A DNA stretch of 64,000 bases from Rhabditophanes sp. KR3021. Its lineage: Eukaryota; Nematoda; Chromadorea; Rhabditida; Alloionematidae. The position numbers and the translations under genes are program-made. Location of the stretch: the NCBI GenBank assembly GCA_963281155.1, contig CAUJLY010000006.1, forward strand, positions 7,254,001-7,318,000, in the 5' to 3' direction. This document shows positions 39,556-51,702 of the stretch, piece after piece (within the stretch, counting starts at the first letter, position 1; each line of letters opens with the position of its first letter). The notes beneath the pieces were generated by a model. It was not told where the DNA came from. It did no database searches and saw only the letters and a program-made list of their open reading frames with translations.

Positions 39556-40625
39556 GTACATTCATAAGAAACATGGCTATGTCAATTTACAATAAAGAAT
39601 TATTTTGCAAAACATCTTCTTTCAGAGCATGGTATATCTTCAACAAAAATTTAACTAATTTCATGCTTATTATTAGAGTTAAATAAAAAGTTACTCCAAA
39701 TGCCTTTTTATAATCAGAGGTGTTATTTGATTTTTTTTCTATTTAATGATCTAATGTACAATTTAAATTACGGAGGTCTTAACATTCGACCGTCTATGAC
39801 CCGACCATTTGACAATGTACAGGTTATAAATATGTGCATCAAGAACATATGTTATTTGGTTAGACTGCATTGAGGCTCAATTGGCTGTTAAACTTGATTA
39901 TTTTTATTATTTTATATATTTATCATTGCAAATTTCTCCTTAAAAGTTGAGATATTTTTGAAAAAAATGTCTACAAATATTTCAAAATCTTTACAGAAAT
40001 GATATCACTTGCACTGCTGTTTAGCGAAAAATACCCTTCATAAAAATTACGTATAATGCGAATTCATATTACGAAATATCGAACATTTGTCTGGTCTCTT
40101 AACTTTTAAAAAATTCACGTCAGTTTTATTTGTTTTATTTATTTTAATGATAACCTTTAAGGACTTTTCTTTATTTATTGTCAAAAAAATTACCTTGTTG
40201 TATGCAAAATTAGTTTGAAGTTTAAAAAATTAAAAGAATATGATGAAATATCGCAAATTGTAAATGATTTTTAAAATTAAAGGTCCACCTTCCCATTAGT
40301 CTTTCGTTGACACATAATAACACTTTTCCAGTATCAATATATAAAATAACTATTTTTCTAATTTTCTAATTATTATTCTCCATATATATTTTTATCACAA
40401 TGATAAGTTTTTATTATATATTAAAAGGTAGCTGTATGCTTTTTAATAGACTACAAACATTATCGATACATTTGGTAGCTAGGTATTTACGGACTTACTA
40501 CAGATAATTATTTCATCATTTTTATTCTTTTTTAGTCCTCAAAACGTATCCGATCGAGGATATTAAATCATTAGACACATTATATAAATTAATTTCACTA
40601 ATTTTTATTTTCATTTCAGTTTATA
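39556..40625. other. Intergenic upstream of ABC transporter
   Basis: No coding signal. It ends in TTTCATTTCAG (to 40619), an acceptor-like site 6 bases before the ABC transporter ATG, suited to spliced-leader addition or to a 5'-UTR intron. Confidence 0.5.
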
Positions 40626-43222
40626 ATGTATAGACCACAAGCCGCAGTCCCTACATCGATAGCATTCATATCCACCGACATATTAACATCTATTTTTGCT
40701 CTAGGATTCTATCACAAAGGAATATATTTTGATGCGCAAAATTTATCCGACAACTTGCTATTAAAAAATGGTTATGATTGGTTTTCCTCCCCTCTAGATT
40801 TTGTTTTATTATCTTCAATTAGAAGTTTAATTTTATTAGTCAGCTTAATTTTATATATCCAAAAGAAAAGAGTAAATAATATGGATGTTGCATTAGGATT
40901 AAATTATTTGGCATGGACATATGGGTTAGTCAAATTCCTGGCGTTATCTGATCATTCTGGATTGCACTTAACTTTTGGTTGTTATTTTTCACTATTTGGA
41001 AATATGATTGCCTCAACATTAGCCACATGCCTTTGGTGTTATGGCTTACATTGTCAAAAATTACCAAACGGTGTTGACAAAATCATTAATTCAGTACATA
41101 ATGTGTGTCCAATATTAGTTCGTCCGATTTCAGAACACGATGACTCTGAAGTTTTAATAAATGAAGATAAGGAAGAAGAAAACAGTTCCAAGTTATCAAC
41201 TTATCAAACGTCAATCAAATTAATAAATTATTGCAAATATCACGCTTTCTGGTTTATCTCCAGTTTCATTTCTTCAGTAATTTATTCGGGATGTTTAGTT
41301 ACAGTGCCATTTTATAGTGGAAAAGTAATATCAGATCTAGTTAATGGATCTGATGTTGTAGCCATTGTGAAGTCAATTTTAATTGTTGGAGGCCTTTCTG
41401 TAACTGCGTCATTCTTTGGTGGCCTCAGGTAATGAGTATATTTCGTAATATTACCTCAAATTATTTTCAGATGGGGAAGCAGCGAATATGCATCCGCTTT
41501 AATTCACAGAAAAATGAGAAGTGACCTCTTTAAATCACTAATCTTCCAAGAAATGTCCTTCTTCGATGAGCTACAAACCGGTGAAATAACATCTCGATTA
41601 TCGTCAGACGTCGAAAAAATGGCTAGCGTTATGTCAACAAATTTTAATGTGTTTTTAAGAGTTGTCTTAATGCTTGGCGGATCATTTGTTTTCATGTTTG
41701 CTTTGTCGTGGAGATTAAGTTTAGTCTGTTTTATTTTGATCCCATTAATTGGAATATTTACAACCAAATTTGGTGTGTATTTTGATAAGATTGGTGAAAA
41801 AGATCAAGAAACAATCGCAGATGCAAATAAAAAAGCTGAAGAAATTTTAAGTTCAATGAAGACTGTTAAATCATTTGCTTCAGAATATAAGGAAATTGAT
41901 AAATTTGAAGGTTTCTTGGACAAAACTTTACTAGTTAAAAAAAGAGAGCTTATGCTGAAGTTACTTTCACATGGGTTACAGAGCTTTGCGAAAATTCAAT
42001 TCTAGTTTTGGTGCTAGCATACGGAAGTCATATTTGTTTATCAAAAAATATGTCGCCAGAAGACCTAATTAAATTCTTTCTTTACCAAATGCAAGTTTCA
42101 CAACACATGACGGACATAGGTCAGTTTTTCACAAGAAACGCATATGATATGCCATGTTGAAATGCCATATTTTAAAATAACCCATATGACATAACTTTCA
42201 CTTACAAACGCTTATTATAGGTTGGGTATTTTCTAACATTATGGATGCCGTTGGTTCATCAAGAAAGGTATTTGAATATATTGACCGCGTATCAAGTATA
42301 CCCAAGTCAGGAACCAACACACATCTTATAGAAGGAAAAGTATCTTTCAACAATGTTTCCTTTAGTTATCCAAGTCGTGCAAACCAACTTGTTTTGAATA
42401 ACCTATCAATTGAAGCTGAAGCTGGAACCATCGTCGCTCTTGTCGGCCCCTCCGGAGCTGGAAAGTCATCTATTATTTCATTGCTTGAACGATTCTATCT
42501 CCCGACTGATGGCGAAATATTACTAGATGGAAAAAACATTGATACCTTTGATAGTGAATATTATCACAAGAAAATTGTTTTGGTAAGCCAAAATCCAATC
42601 TTGTTTGCTGGAACTATTCGAGAGAACATTCTTTACGGATGTGAAAACGGCACAGAAGAAGAAATGGTAAAAGCAGCTAAACTTGCGAATTGTCATGATT
42701 TTATTATGGAACAAGAGCTTGGATATGATTCAATTTGCGGAGAAAGGGGTTGTCTCTTTAGTGGTGGCCAAATTCAAAGACTCTGCATTGCACGTGTTCT
42801 TGTTTTAAATCCTAAAGTTATTTTACTAGATGAAAGCACATCAGCACTTGATTCTACATCCGAAGCTATCGTGCAAGATGCAATATATAAGAATCTTAAA
42901 TATAAAACAGTATTTGTGATTGCTCATAGACTTTCGACTATTGAAAAAGCTAACAAAATTTATGTGATTAATAAAGGACAAGTTGAACAGGTAATTTGAT
43001 CCTTCATTATTACAAAACAAATCATTTTAGGTCGGCAATCACCAAGAACTTATGGAAGATGCGGAAGGAACATATTATTCTTTAGTTCAAAAACAAAAAT
43101 TGGCTAACAAGCAACCAACAGATTTAATCGAATTTGAAAACTTAGTAGAAAACGAGCAGTACATACATCCAGTCTCTCCGGTGATACTCAAGAAGCCAAT
43201 TGATTCAGTGTCACCTTGTTAG
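40626..43222 (+). CDS. TAP-like half-ABC transporter (HAF-4/HAF-9, ABCB9 type), frameshifted
   Basis: Exons 40626-41428, 41471-42119, 42221-42990 and 43031-43222 encode about 804 aa, the usual HAF/ABCB9 length. An N-terminal TMD0-like set of helices (about 1-145) precedes the six-helix core (about 195-480, with TGEITSRLSSD). The ATPase domain carries Walker A GPSGAGKSS (about 559), signature FSGGQ (about 663), Walker B VILLDESTSALD and the H-loop AHRLST (about 718). Such half transporters dimerise in lysosome-related or gut-granule membranes and move peptides. The exons sum to 2414 bases, one short of a multiple of three. The frame breaks at about 41988-41994, where ..LSHGLQSF must continue as ENSILVLVLAYG in another frame; one extra T in the TTT run would repair it. 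This is a sequence error or a recent inactivating deletion. Confidence 0.85.
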
Positions 43223-43554
43223 TTATGGTAAAAATTAAATAAGTTTTTATGCTAAACTTTTCATTTTAAATTTCTTAATAAACTGTTATTATATTAAAAG
43301 CACATTTGAATCATCTCATATCTAAACGAACTAAAAATATACTCCTTGCTGAAAAATAGAATAGGCATTCCATTCAAAAAATATTTTAATTTATGTAAAC
43401 TTTATCTATTGATCAAATATTTACTCATATACTAAGGATAAAAAACATAAGATTAACAATTTAATGAGACAAAAGAAATGATTATAATAATAAGAAAGAT
43501 TTGTCAAAATATGGATTATATTAATAATGTAAGGCTTTCTCTGAAATCAAAGGC
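43223..43554. terminator. 3' region of ABC transporter with AATAAA at 43277-43282
   Basis: Short spacer between the ABC transporter stop and the convergent PAN-like gene stop. AATAAA lies 55 bases after the plus-strand stop. No other feature was seen. Confidence 0.5.
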
Positions 43555-45147
43555 TTACGATTTTTGCAATTGTGAGTTTACGTTATCAGATATTTGTCTC
43601 GATTCTAATTCAGCTGTTGAGATGGCCTTTGAAGTTGATTGCTTCAAGACAACTCCATTAAGACGAATATTCGTGATAGCGGAACGATTTATGGTTTGAG
43701 GTAAGAATCGAGTTGTCTGGAGAGTTGCTGGCTGGGGGCGAGAACCTCTAAATCCACGTGACATGCCTCTAACACGTTGGAAATTTCTTCTTCTACGTTG
43801 ACAAGTAACACAGGAGATGCGAATTGAGTTTGTTCCCAGGGCATTATTTCTGAATAAGGGATTTGGCCAGTTTGGACACTGTCCTTCGCGAATGGAGAAT
43901 GATGTGGCGGGAATGAACTGACAATGTTTGGTGTTTGAGTCGAAGATGGCAACAGCGCAATTAAATTCATGGCATGTACGAGCACACTGATCAACGGAAA
44001 CGACAAGAGCAAAATGAGTAAATTGTTGATTGGTGTCATGTTGATTTGGAACGGATGTGAGATAAAATATCGAAGCCCTGCAAACACCGGTACGCAAATT
44101 TCCTGTATTGGGTTGTGGTCTGTTTTGCTGTCTTGGTGTAAAAGATTGGATGTTTCTTGGCTTTTGTGTTGTTGCACGAGTGACTGGAAAACGTGTTGGG
44201 GGAGCAGTTGGTCGAGTACGTGGAGGTGGATTTGAAAATCCTGTACGAGTTTGGAGAACTGGTCTTGGTTGGTGAAACCCAGGCTGGAATCTACTTTGCT
44301 GTTGTTGAGGAACAAAGGCTGTTCTAGTAGTGAGTGGGGCAATGATACGGGGAGCTTGAGTAGTCTGTGGTCTTTGAACAGTTTGAACATGGCCTGAGTT
44401 GATCAATTGCTGAGGGCGAACATTGTTTCTGACAAATTGTGTCTCAGTATTTGAACTAATAATTTGAGAATTTCTGTTGGTAACAACAGTTCTTGGTTGA
44501 GAAGTTTGACGTGGAGCGGAAGTTCTAGGAACGAACGCAGTTGTTAGTCTTCTAGTTGTCGTGGATCTCATTGTAGTTGTGGTTGTGGGTTCGGGGGTAG
44601 TCGTTGTAGTCGTGGTCGTTGATGGTTCATCCTTGTCACTTCTGTACATTTTGGGGATAAAAATTGGTATTTCTAAGAGAAATTAATTTTACTTATTGTA
44701 ATTTTAAAACTAATCTTACCTTTAACTGGTTCTACAATTTCTTCATCGTATGCTCCAAATATTTGATTATCATCATTAACTAAATATCTATTAAATGTAT
44801 GTTTTAAAATTTCAACTTGCAATTTTCAGAAATGTCCTCTGTAACTACACTTGGTTTTACTTCATCTAAGATTGCCTTTTGAATGCCATCTCGTGCAGCT
44901 CCAATTTCTAAAGTAGTTGGTATATGGCTTAAATACAAAACACTTACTAAATAAACGTTTCTTTTCACCATCAATTTCAACGGCATTAATTTGAGCATTT
45001 GGTACAGCAAATATTTTTGCTTGTTTGGGTATACTTAAAAAATATATAACAACATTAATTAATACCTTACCTCATATCATTGTCTGCAAAAATAGGTTTA
45101 ATTATTGTGACCACCACAAGTAACAAATGTATAAGTAAAACTTTCAT
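43555..45147 (-). CDS. Secreted Thr/Pro-rich protein with PAN/apple-like Cys domain
   Basis: Five minus-strand exons, 45071-45147, 44948-45033, 44817-44907, 44720-44787 and 43555-44672, close in phase to 479 aa. ATG 45147 opens a signal peptide (MKVLLIHLLLVVVTIIKPIFA). After about 110 residues comes poly-Thr, then a long Arg/Gln/Thr/Pro-rich disordered stretch. Next is a domain of about 95 residues with CRASIFYLTSVPN, QCARTCHEFNCAVAIFD and HCQFIPATSF, the pattern of PAN/apple modules that bind protein or carbohydrate outside cells. The tail is basic. The third intron is only 29 bp (44788-44816) with an unusual GTTGAA donor; it is needed to avoid a stop and keep the frame. An acceptor-like TTTTAG precedes the ATG by five bases. 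A cuticle or matrix role is plausible but unproven. Confidence 0.75.
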
Positions 45148-47842
45148 TCTAACTAAAATAATAAATCAAATAAATGTATTTACAATTAAATATACGTGAA
45201 TAGATAGATGACAACTTAAATAAATGTAAATAAATATTTAGAGTGAAATTGAAATCAAGGTAAAATGTTACTTTTCTAATTAAAAGTTAAAACAGTGAAT
45301 CGGCACAAACAGGAAAAAATGTATGTAATAATATGCTATATACCGCTTATGTCAGAAATTACAACAAAATTTGAGAAATGATAAGATCCAGTTAGTTAAA
45401 GACAACTCTCGGGGTCAAATAAGAAAGCATTAATCAAGAATTTATGTGATTACCAAGCACACCATTAGAGATCATATCACAAGAAAAAGTAAATGAAAGA
45501 ATGTCGAAGTAGTGGCAAATGTTTCACCAAATAATACTCCAAAATTTGTATACGATCAAATTATCGTTGATGAGACTTTTAATTGTACCTTAAAATCATT
45601 TAGACTGTTAAATAAAAAGAGAAAATGCGACATTTTAACGATTAAGTTTATCAAACTAAATAATCTAACTAATTTATTTTAGCAGAAAGGAAGTTGTGTT
45701 TGGAAGTGTCAAATAAAGAATAACTATAGTATGTACTATCTGTTCTGTTATTGTTTGCAATAAATTAATGATGTAAAATGTCAAATTAATTTAGCTAATA
45801 TAAGACAATTTGTGTAATTTTTTGCGAAATATAAAATTGATATTTGGATCGAATGTTATGATAACTAGTCTTAAGCCAAACAAAGTACAAACAATAAATG
45901 ACTTTATTCAAGCACATTATCAGAATAGTAATATAGTTGCTTTTGCAATAATTCAAATTATTCGACTTAACCATCCTCTCTTTATAATTGTTCTTAATAA
46001 ATGAAATAGAATATCATTTGCATGGATACGATAATTAATAGTAATTGAAAAGAATATGTCAGTGATTATGGCGTCATCATCCCAGGAGAAACCTGTATAT
46101 CCAAAGAAAAGACATAGGAAGAATCAATTACACGTAGGTAATAAAGATGCAAATATATCCTAATAGAGACATTGCCAAAAGTGCAGATTAACTGGAAGCG
46201 AATAAGCAACCAAACGGATATAACAATTGGTGAAAATATCAGACAGTAAATGAATGATAAAAGACTACAGTCAGACGATAATAAGTATTAATTATTATGT
46301 CACCAAGAAACAAGCTACATTACACTAACACATACTAACTTTTGTAGATTTAGGTGATGTTTTTCAGGATTAAAATATTTGAAGCAAATCTAATGTTTCA
46401 CATTTGATATTAAATAGAGCGAATAATAAGATACATGTATTAATAAAGCATCATGGAGAGAAATGATAGGTTTGTGATCCAGTCTTTTTATTATTAATAG
46501 ACGCGTGAGTTAAGATATTTCTGCCGGAATAAGGAAAAGATATTCATAAAAGATAATTTAGATGGATATATAGTCGACTTTCACATACATAAATGAGACC
46601 TTCAAATTGTTTGACTATAGTTTTAAAGTCATCATTGTAATTTTTAGGAAATGCATATTATCACCTTAGGCTCCGAACGCCTGTTTATTTAAATTGGATA
46701 ATAAACCCATAAACAAAAATAAATAGTTTAACCAATTATCTGATTATATGAAAATGAAATTCCGCTTCATATTATGACAATCAGTGATTGTTAGTTACTA
46801 TGGCTTACATAATTAATTTTAATTAACGGCAAAACACAAAATTATAATGCACTACTAGTAATGACTGCGTAAAATATTTAATTAATACAAAAATGTGTTT
46901 AGTAAATATTAAGTACTAACTAAATGATTTGGATGACTAATGAAAAAAGGTAAGATTCAATTAATGAAACACATTCTCTGATTTGTAAAATAAGTCTAAA
47001 ATATTGAGATGTAATTGAGAATATGAATCCGTATCTTTTTATGATTAATCTGTGTTGTATCATCATCATATCGACTTGATGAACAAGATAAAAGGGATGA
47101 ATTAAACTTACCATTGTTGCAGTCTAATTTCATCTAAAAAATGTGCATTTAATCATTTTTTGACTTAAATAGATACTAGAATGATTTAGGGAGTCTGACC
47201 TGTTTGTGGAATGTTGGATAGTTCCAAGGGTGATCATTACATGTATATACAGTTTAAATGTTTATGATAGTTTCTTCTATTGGAAAAGGAAAAGTTTTTA
47301 TTGGAAGTGTTGAAATGACTGTTTCTCTCTTTGATGTAGACAAAAATAAAGATTTTTTTAACGTCTCCAATAAATTGTTAAAAAATGTTTTAAAATACAG
47401 AGTGTTGCTCATATACAAATTATTTAAATGTTCAAAGTATTTTATTAATGCATAAATTATTAAAATTTATTTGAATAATAACTGGATTTGAATGGTACAT
47501 TGTGTTAAACTTTGTTTTATTCCAATATATTCTCATCCACCTAGATTAATTCCTTAAACATTTTAAACAACAGATGTGGTAATTTGTAATTTTAAAGCGG
47601 TAACTTTATTTTATAATTTTTAAAAACAAACTCAAGAGGAAATAATATTAACGTAAAAGATAGTACTTATGTGCCGCTTCATTGGTTAAAAATATTTTCG
47701 CTTTGATGTTAACAATTTAAATCTTCTGGTAACATTTATTGTTGAAGTAATCTTCTGCAGATGACAGATGTTAAAAACAGACTGTGGTACAATTGTTTGG
47801 AAAACCTAATTAATATCATTAATCATTTTTATCACATATATT
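45148..47842. other. Intergenic between divergent PAN-like and bHLH genes
   Basis: No convincing gene. ORF 47258-47455 looks slightly coding-like but ends in AT-rich filler. The region should hold the promoters of both flanking genes. Confidence 0.5.
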
Positions 47843-48313
47843 ATGGCTAGAAACACGTATTCTGATTTAAGCAACACTTTTATTATTAAAAAAAACGAAC
47901 ACTCTTCCGATGACCCAGAAAGCGCAATATTTTTTGATTCTGAAGATAGGGAAGCGGCTAATGTTAGAGAAAGAAAAAGAATGTGCAGCATTAACGTTGC
48001 TTTTTTAGTAAGTTTGTTTAAATAATTTATTTGTATCATGCATATATATTAGGAACTTAAGAGTTACATACCAACTTTTCCATTTGAAAAAAGACTGTCG
48101 AAAATTGATACGCTAAATCTGGCTATAGCCTATATTAATATGCTTGAAGACGTTTTGGAAAGAGACATTGATCCCTTTGTTTACCTCAAAAGTACAGTAA
48201 ATTTGGCAAGGCAGGGGCAATTCAATAATGGTGTGATGTGGAGTACTTCTGATCTAGTTGCCAGATTTAAATGGATTGATTGGAAACGCTTGGGAATTGA
48301 ACCAATTGAATAA
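47843..48313 (+). CDS. hlh-13: bHLH transcription factor, Ptf1a/Fer (HLH-13) class
   Basis: Exons 47843-48007 and 48053-48313 (45-bp intron, phase 0) give 141 aa. The bHLH domain spans about 37-92. The basic region is [16 protein letters not shown]. The intron cuts at the end of helix 1, after INVAFL, and helix 2 reads [22 protein letters not shown] with the class motif [17 protein letters not shown] before it. [23 protein letters not shown] is typical of Ptf1a and Fer-type factors, which in C. elegans include HLH-13, a neuronal proneural-type regulator. The protein is short, with an acidic N-terminus and a tail holding GVMWST and [15 protein letters not shown], Trp-containing like the Ptf1a C-terminal interaction motifs. 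Exact orthology within the class is unproven. AATAAA follows at 48341-48346. Confidence 0.85.
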
Positions 48314-48340
48314 AGCGGACATAAATATTTGCTCTTTGTA

Positions 48341-48346
48341 AATAAA
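48341..48346 (+). terminator. AATAAA poly(A) signal of the bHLH gene
   Basis: It lies 28 bases after the bHLH stop, in the 63-bp gap to the convergent EB-module gene. Confidence 0.6.
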
Positions 48347-48376
48347 AATATTCTATTTTTTAAACCCGAATAGATA

Positions 48377-49809
48377 CTAATTGTTTCCGCTGTCACTTCC
48401 ACGATTTCCAAATAATTGCTCTACCCCAGTCAAAATTGTTTGTAAATTTAAGGGATCTGAAGGATCTGTACATCTTGGCCCTAATAATGATTCTGTCTGT
48501 CTATATCCACAAATGCAAGAACAAATTCCGAAACGGCATACTGCATAGTTGGAGCATTGTTTATTTGAATAGCATCTTTCCCCTAACAAAGCATGGCTTA
48601 AACATCTATCACCCACAGCGATTTCTTCAATTATACAAACTTTTTCGCATGTGGGAAACCGCTCATTATTATTCTGAAAATAAATGTAGCATTAAAAAAA
48701 CACATCTTTTTATATAAAGAATTTACAGGTTTAAATCCAGGTCTGCATTCACAAACTCCTAATAAACAATGCATTGTCGTTCCTCCTTCACACTGCTGGT
48801 CAATTTGACAAGCATCTTCGCGATGAGCAATGCCTACACACTGTCCATTTAAATAAAGTGGTGTGGGATTTCTACAGGGCCTTGGGCAACAAATGGAACT
48901 TTTCCAGCCAGGCTCTGAAATTGAGTAACAGAAATGTGTTAGGGATCTACATCTTTCATCTTCGGGGGCCCCATTGTCACATGATTGTGTTAGGTCAGCA
49001 TCTCCATATGGACATTTCAGTTTACAACAATGTCCGATGTAAGGACTGCCATAAGTAGCGCATCTATACCCAGCAGGACAACTATCCGTTGAGGCGGCAT
49101 TTTCAAGCATATCTTCGTCATTAATGAATAATCTTCTGCATGATTGCTTTGGTTTTTGACCATCAGCGCAAGCTGCTACGCACTTCTTACGTAGAGTATC
49201 TCTAGTGGTTCCAGGTGCACATTGGCAGAAACCTCCCAAACAAGCATTAAACGAGTCAACACAATGACTGTCTTTTTCACATTGCTTTCCCCAATGAGCT
49301 ACCCTCGTACATTCCACTCCATACAATTGAAAACCAGCAGGACAAGCTAAATTTTGTTTATATTGGTTATAAATGCTGCAACTTACATACTACACACTTT
49401 CCTTTAACGATACTTCCACCCCAGCATTCACATTTTCCATCTCTGCAGATTAAAGGTGGTTTGCAGTCTCTTTGACAAACATCGCCAATGTTACTTGGAG
49501 CTAGAAATACGGCAATTGTATAATTAGTAACGAATGCTAGACTAACCAACTCTACAAACTCGAGTTTGTTCTGTTACATCATATTCTTCAAAATTCGTGG
49601 GGCAAGAGCAACGTCCATCTCGGCAAAAGGAGTTGATTCCATAACATTCCTCATCAAAAAGACATGATTGCCCAATCAATTTTTCTATAAAGGGTCAAAT
49701 ATCATTATAAATATTTTTACTTACGTGTACAAGGCACATCAAATGAAAATGATAATCGTAATAGACTTAATAGTAAAATACAAATTGCCCTATTATATAT
49801 TGAACCCAT
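48377..49809 (-). CDS. Secreted cysteine-rich EB-module protein
   Basis: Five minus-strand exons, 49725-49809, 49547-49684, 49387-49500, 48727-49346 and 48377-48673, join in frame to 417 aa. ATG 49809 opens a signal peptide (MGSIYNRAICILLLSLLRLSFS). The mature protein is a series of EB-type modules (PF01683-like), each with closely spaced Cys: SCLFDEECYG..FCRDGRCSC, DVCQRDCKPPLICRDGKCEC, CEKDSHCVDSFNACLGGFCQC, DACQIDQQCEGG..LLGVCEC, and RCYSNKQCSNYAVCRFGICSC. Between them lie more Cys-rich segments including GHCCKLKCPYG and SSICCPRPC. Such proteins are secreted and common in nematodes; binding partners are unknown. The module boundaries roughly follow the exons. It converges on the bHLH gene. 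Confidence 0.8.
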
Positions 49810-50748
49810 CTTGAAAATTTGTTTGATTTCAACGTCAAAGTTATAGATCATGAGTTATCCTTTGCCACTTATTGTTGAAGGGGATATGATTGTGTATGTT
49901 GTGAGTATACTATTTTGTGTAAATGATTTGCCGGTGTCGTTGTTGAATTTTAGTATCGTAATGTGCGCGACTATACTTACTATACTGTTCTTTGCGTGAA
50001 TCAACAGCGGCGATTTTAGTGTGTCAATATTACAAATTGTAAGTTAACTTACCCTGAAATTTCTTTTGAATAACGACAAAAATAACTAATTTAGATATAG
50101 TTAGGTAGAAGTATTGATGGTGTAATAGTGTTTCACAAACAAAATTAAGAGGTATAAATCTTTAATTTTTTGTCACAATTAAATGGATATTAAAAGGTAA
50201 TAGCAAAGCCTATATGTATCCTTTTATAAAGTAGCCAACGGACATCAGTTGCTTTGTGTTTATTACGCTGATTCATATATTTTATCAAGAATTTCCGTCA
50301 TTGACCATGCAGGTTTATTTCTTACTACGTAATTACTGGATATGTGTTAATAGTGAAGAAATTTACATCTCAGATGTACTTTTTTCGTTTAATTGAAAAC
50401 AAATAATCTTGTTTATCATAATCAAATGACACAATGAATATTAAAGAAATTTTATTTCAAAATTAATAAGTAGTATCAAAAACTTAAAATTGTTTAACAT
50501 GATTTGCAAAAATTAGGTCAAAGGTTATTACAAGACACGGGAATTATTAAAAAGATTAACAAATAATTAGTCAACTATGAAAAGTCAGCATATTATTGAA
50601 AAGCCACGTGTAACTCTTTGACAATATATCTCTTAAAATAAGAAAAATAAGGCAGAAAAGTAAGGAATGGGATGTTTTGTCTAAACTAAACCTTAAATCA
50701 TATTAATAAATTATTATAAAATTAAGTTTGGTGTCTGCCTCAATCGAA
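49810..50748. other. Intergenic, no gene seen
   Basis: It separates the 5' end of the EB-module gene from the 3' end of the calumenin gene. AT-rich, without ORFs or repeats of note. Confidence 0.5.
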
Positions 50749-51702
50749 TTACAGTTCAGCTGGGTCATGTTTTTGAAGTTGCTCTCCATAGTCAGTAGCT
50801 TGGGATCCGACGAAGGTATCGTAATGTTGAACGATTTCCTCCAAAGACAATTTGCCGTCTTTGTCTTCATCAGCAATCCCAATTAAATGCTTGGATTCGG
50901 CATCAGCATGATCGAAACCAATTGGCATAATCCAGTCACGCATTTCGTCGCGGTCAAGTTTGCCATCAAGATTTTTGTCACGGTGTTCTTTGAAAAGTTC
51001 TCTTTCAGATTCAACCCATTCTGGTTCTTTTCCATTGAGTTCTGGGTAATCATCTGGTCTGTACATATCTCCGATATATTCACTAATTTCAATGACGCCA
51101 TCCTTGTTTTTGTCGATATCTTCAATAGTTTCAGTGACAACAATATCTCTCATAGATTCGCAATCTTCGGGATGCATGAAACAACCATATTCGGTTCTGT
51201 CCAACTTGTCATCGCTATTGTAATCAGCCACCTTCCATCTACGTTCATCTCTTCCGATCATTTTCTTGTATTCATCAGAGAGTTCTTGACCTTCGCCAGT
51301 TGGATGTCCATATACTAATTCTCTGTAATCAGCCCACGAAAGTTTTCCTTCAGCGACCTTTTCTTGCTTATAGTTTTTCCATGTACGTTCAACATCATTG
51401 TTAACGTATCTCTTTTGCATGAAGTTAATATGATCGCGAAGTTCAGCTTCCTCGACAAACCCATCATTGTTGGTATCCATCTTTGGAACAAGAAGAGCAA
51501 GCTTGGCTTTTGACTTTTCTGGAGTCATTTCATCAAATTCAGCAGCAGTATCCTTTCCAAGGAAAGCTTCGTGATCATATTGCTTGTTGTGTTCCTTTCC
51601 ATGTCCTCCATGTGGCTTATCCGATAATGGGTCGGGGTGATGTTCGTCGGCAACAGCTAAGGCTACAATACAAACCAAGGCTAGAATTGATAGATTGCGC
51701 AT
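50749..51702 (-). CDS. calu-1: Calumenin/reticulocalbin (CREC family)
   Basis: A single exon encodes 317 aa from ATG 51702, preceded by TTTTTTAG and one base, an acceptor-like site. The signal peptide is MRNLSILALVCIVALAVA. Six EF-hand units follow, five with near-canonical calcium loops: DTNNDGFVEEAE, DYNSDDKLDRTE, DKNKDGVIEISE, DKNLDGKLDRDE and DEDKDGKLSLEE; the second unit is degenerate. This is the CREC family of low-affinity calcium binders in the secretory pathway. C. elegans CALU-1 acts in cuticle formation and fertility. The C-terminus is KHDPAEL, not HDEL or HDEF. Whether it works as an ER-retention signal is uncertain. Codon use is less AT-biased than in the neighbours, as expected for a highly expressed gene. 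Confidence 0.9.
   Translation of the reverse strand: MRNLSILALVCIVALAVADEHHPDPLSDKPHGGHGKEHNKQYDHEAFLGKDTAAEFDEMTPEKSKAKLALLVPKMDTNNDGFVEEAELRDHINFMQKRYVNNDVERTWKNYKQEKVAEGKLSWADYRELVYGHPTGEGQELSDEYKKMIGRDERRWKVADYNSDDKLDRTEYGCFMHPEDCESMRDIVVTETIEDIDKNKDGVIEISEYIGDMYRPDDYPELNGKEPEWVESERELFKEHRDKNLDGKLDRDEMRDWIMPIGFDHADAESKHLIGIADEDKDGKLSLEEIVQHYDTFVGSQATDYGEQLQKHDPAEL

Noticed and set aside
43689..44390. 233-codon ORF antisense-frame to the PAN-like gene
   Set aside because: Shadow of the Thr/Arg-rich coding frame in another reading frame; lacks the Cys pattern and splice continuity.
47258..47455. 65-codon ORF upstream of the bHLH gene
   Set aside because: Only a short coding-like piece, no splice context, composition falls back to AT-driven residues.
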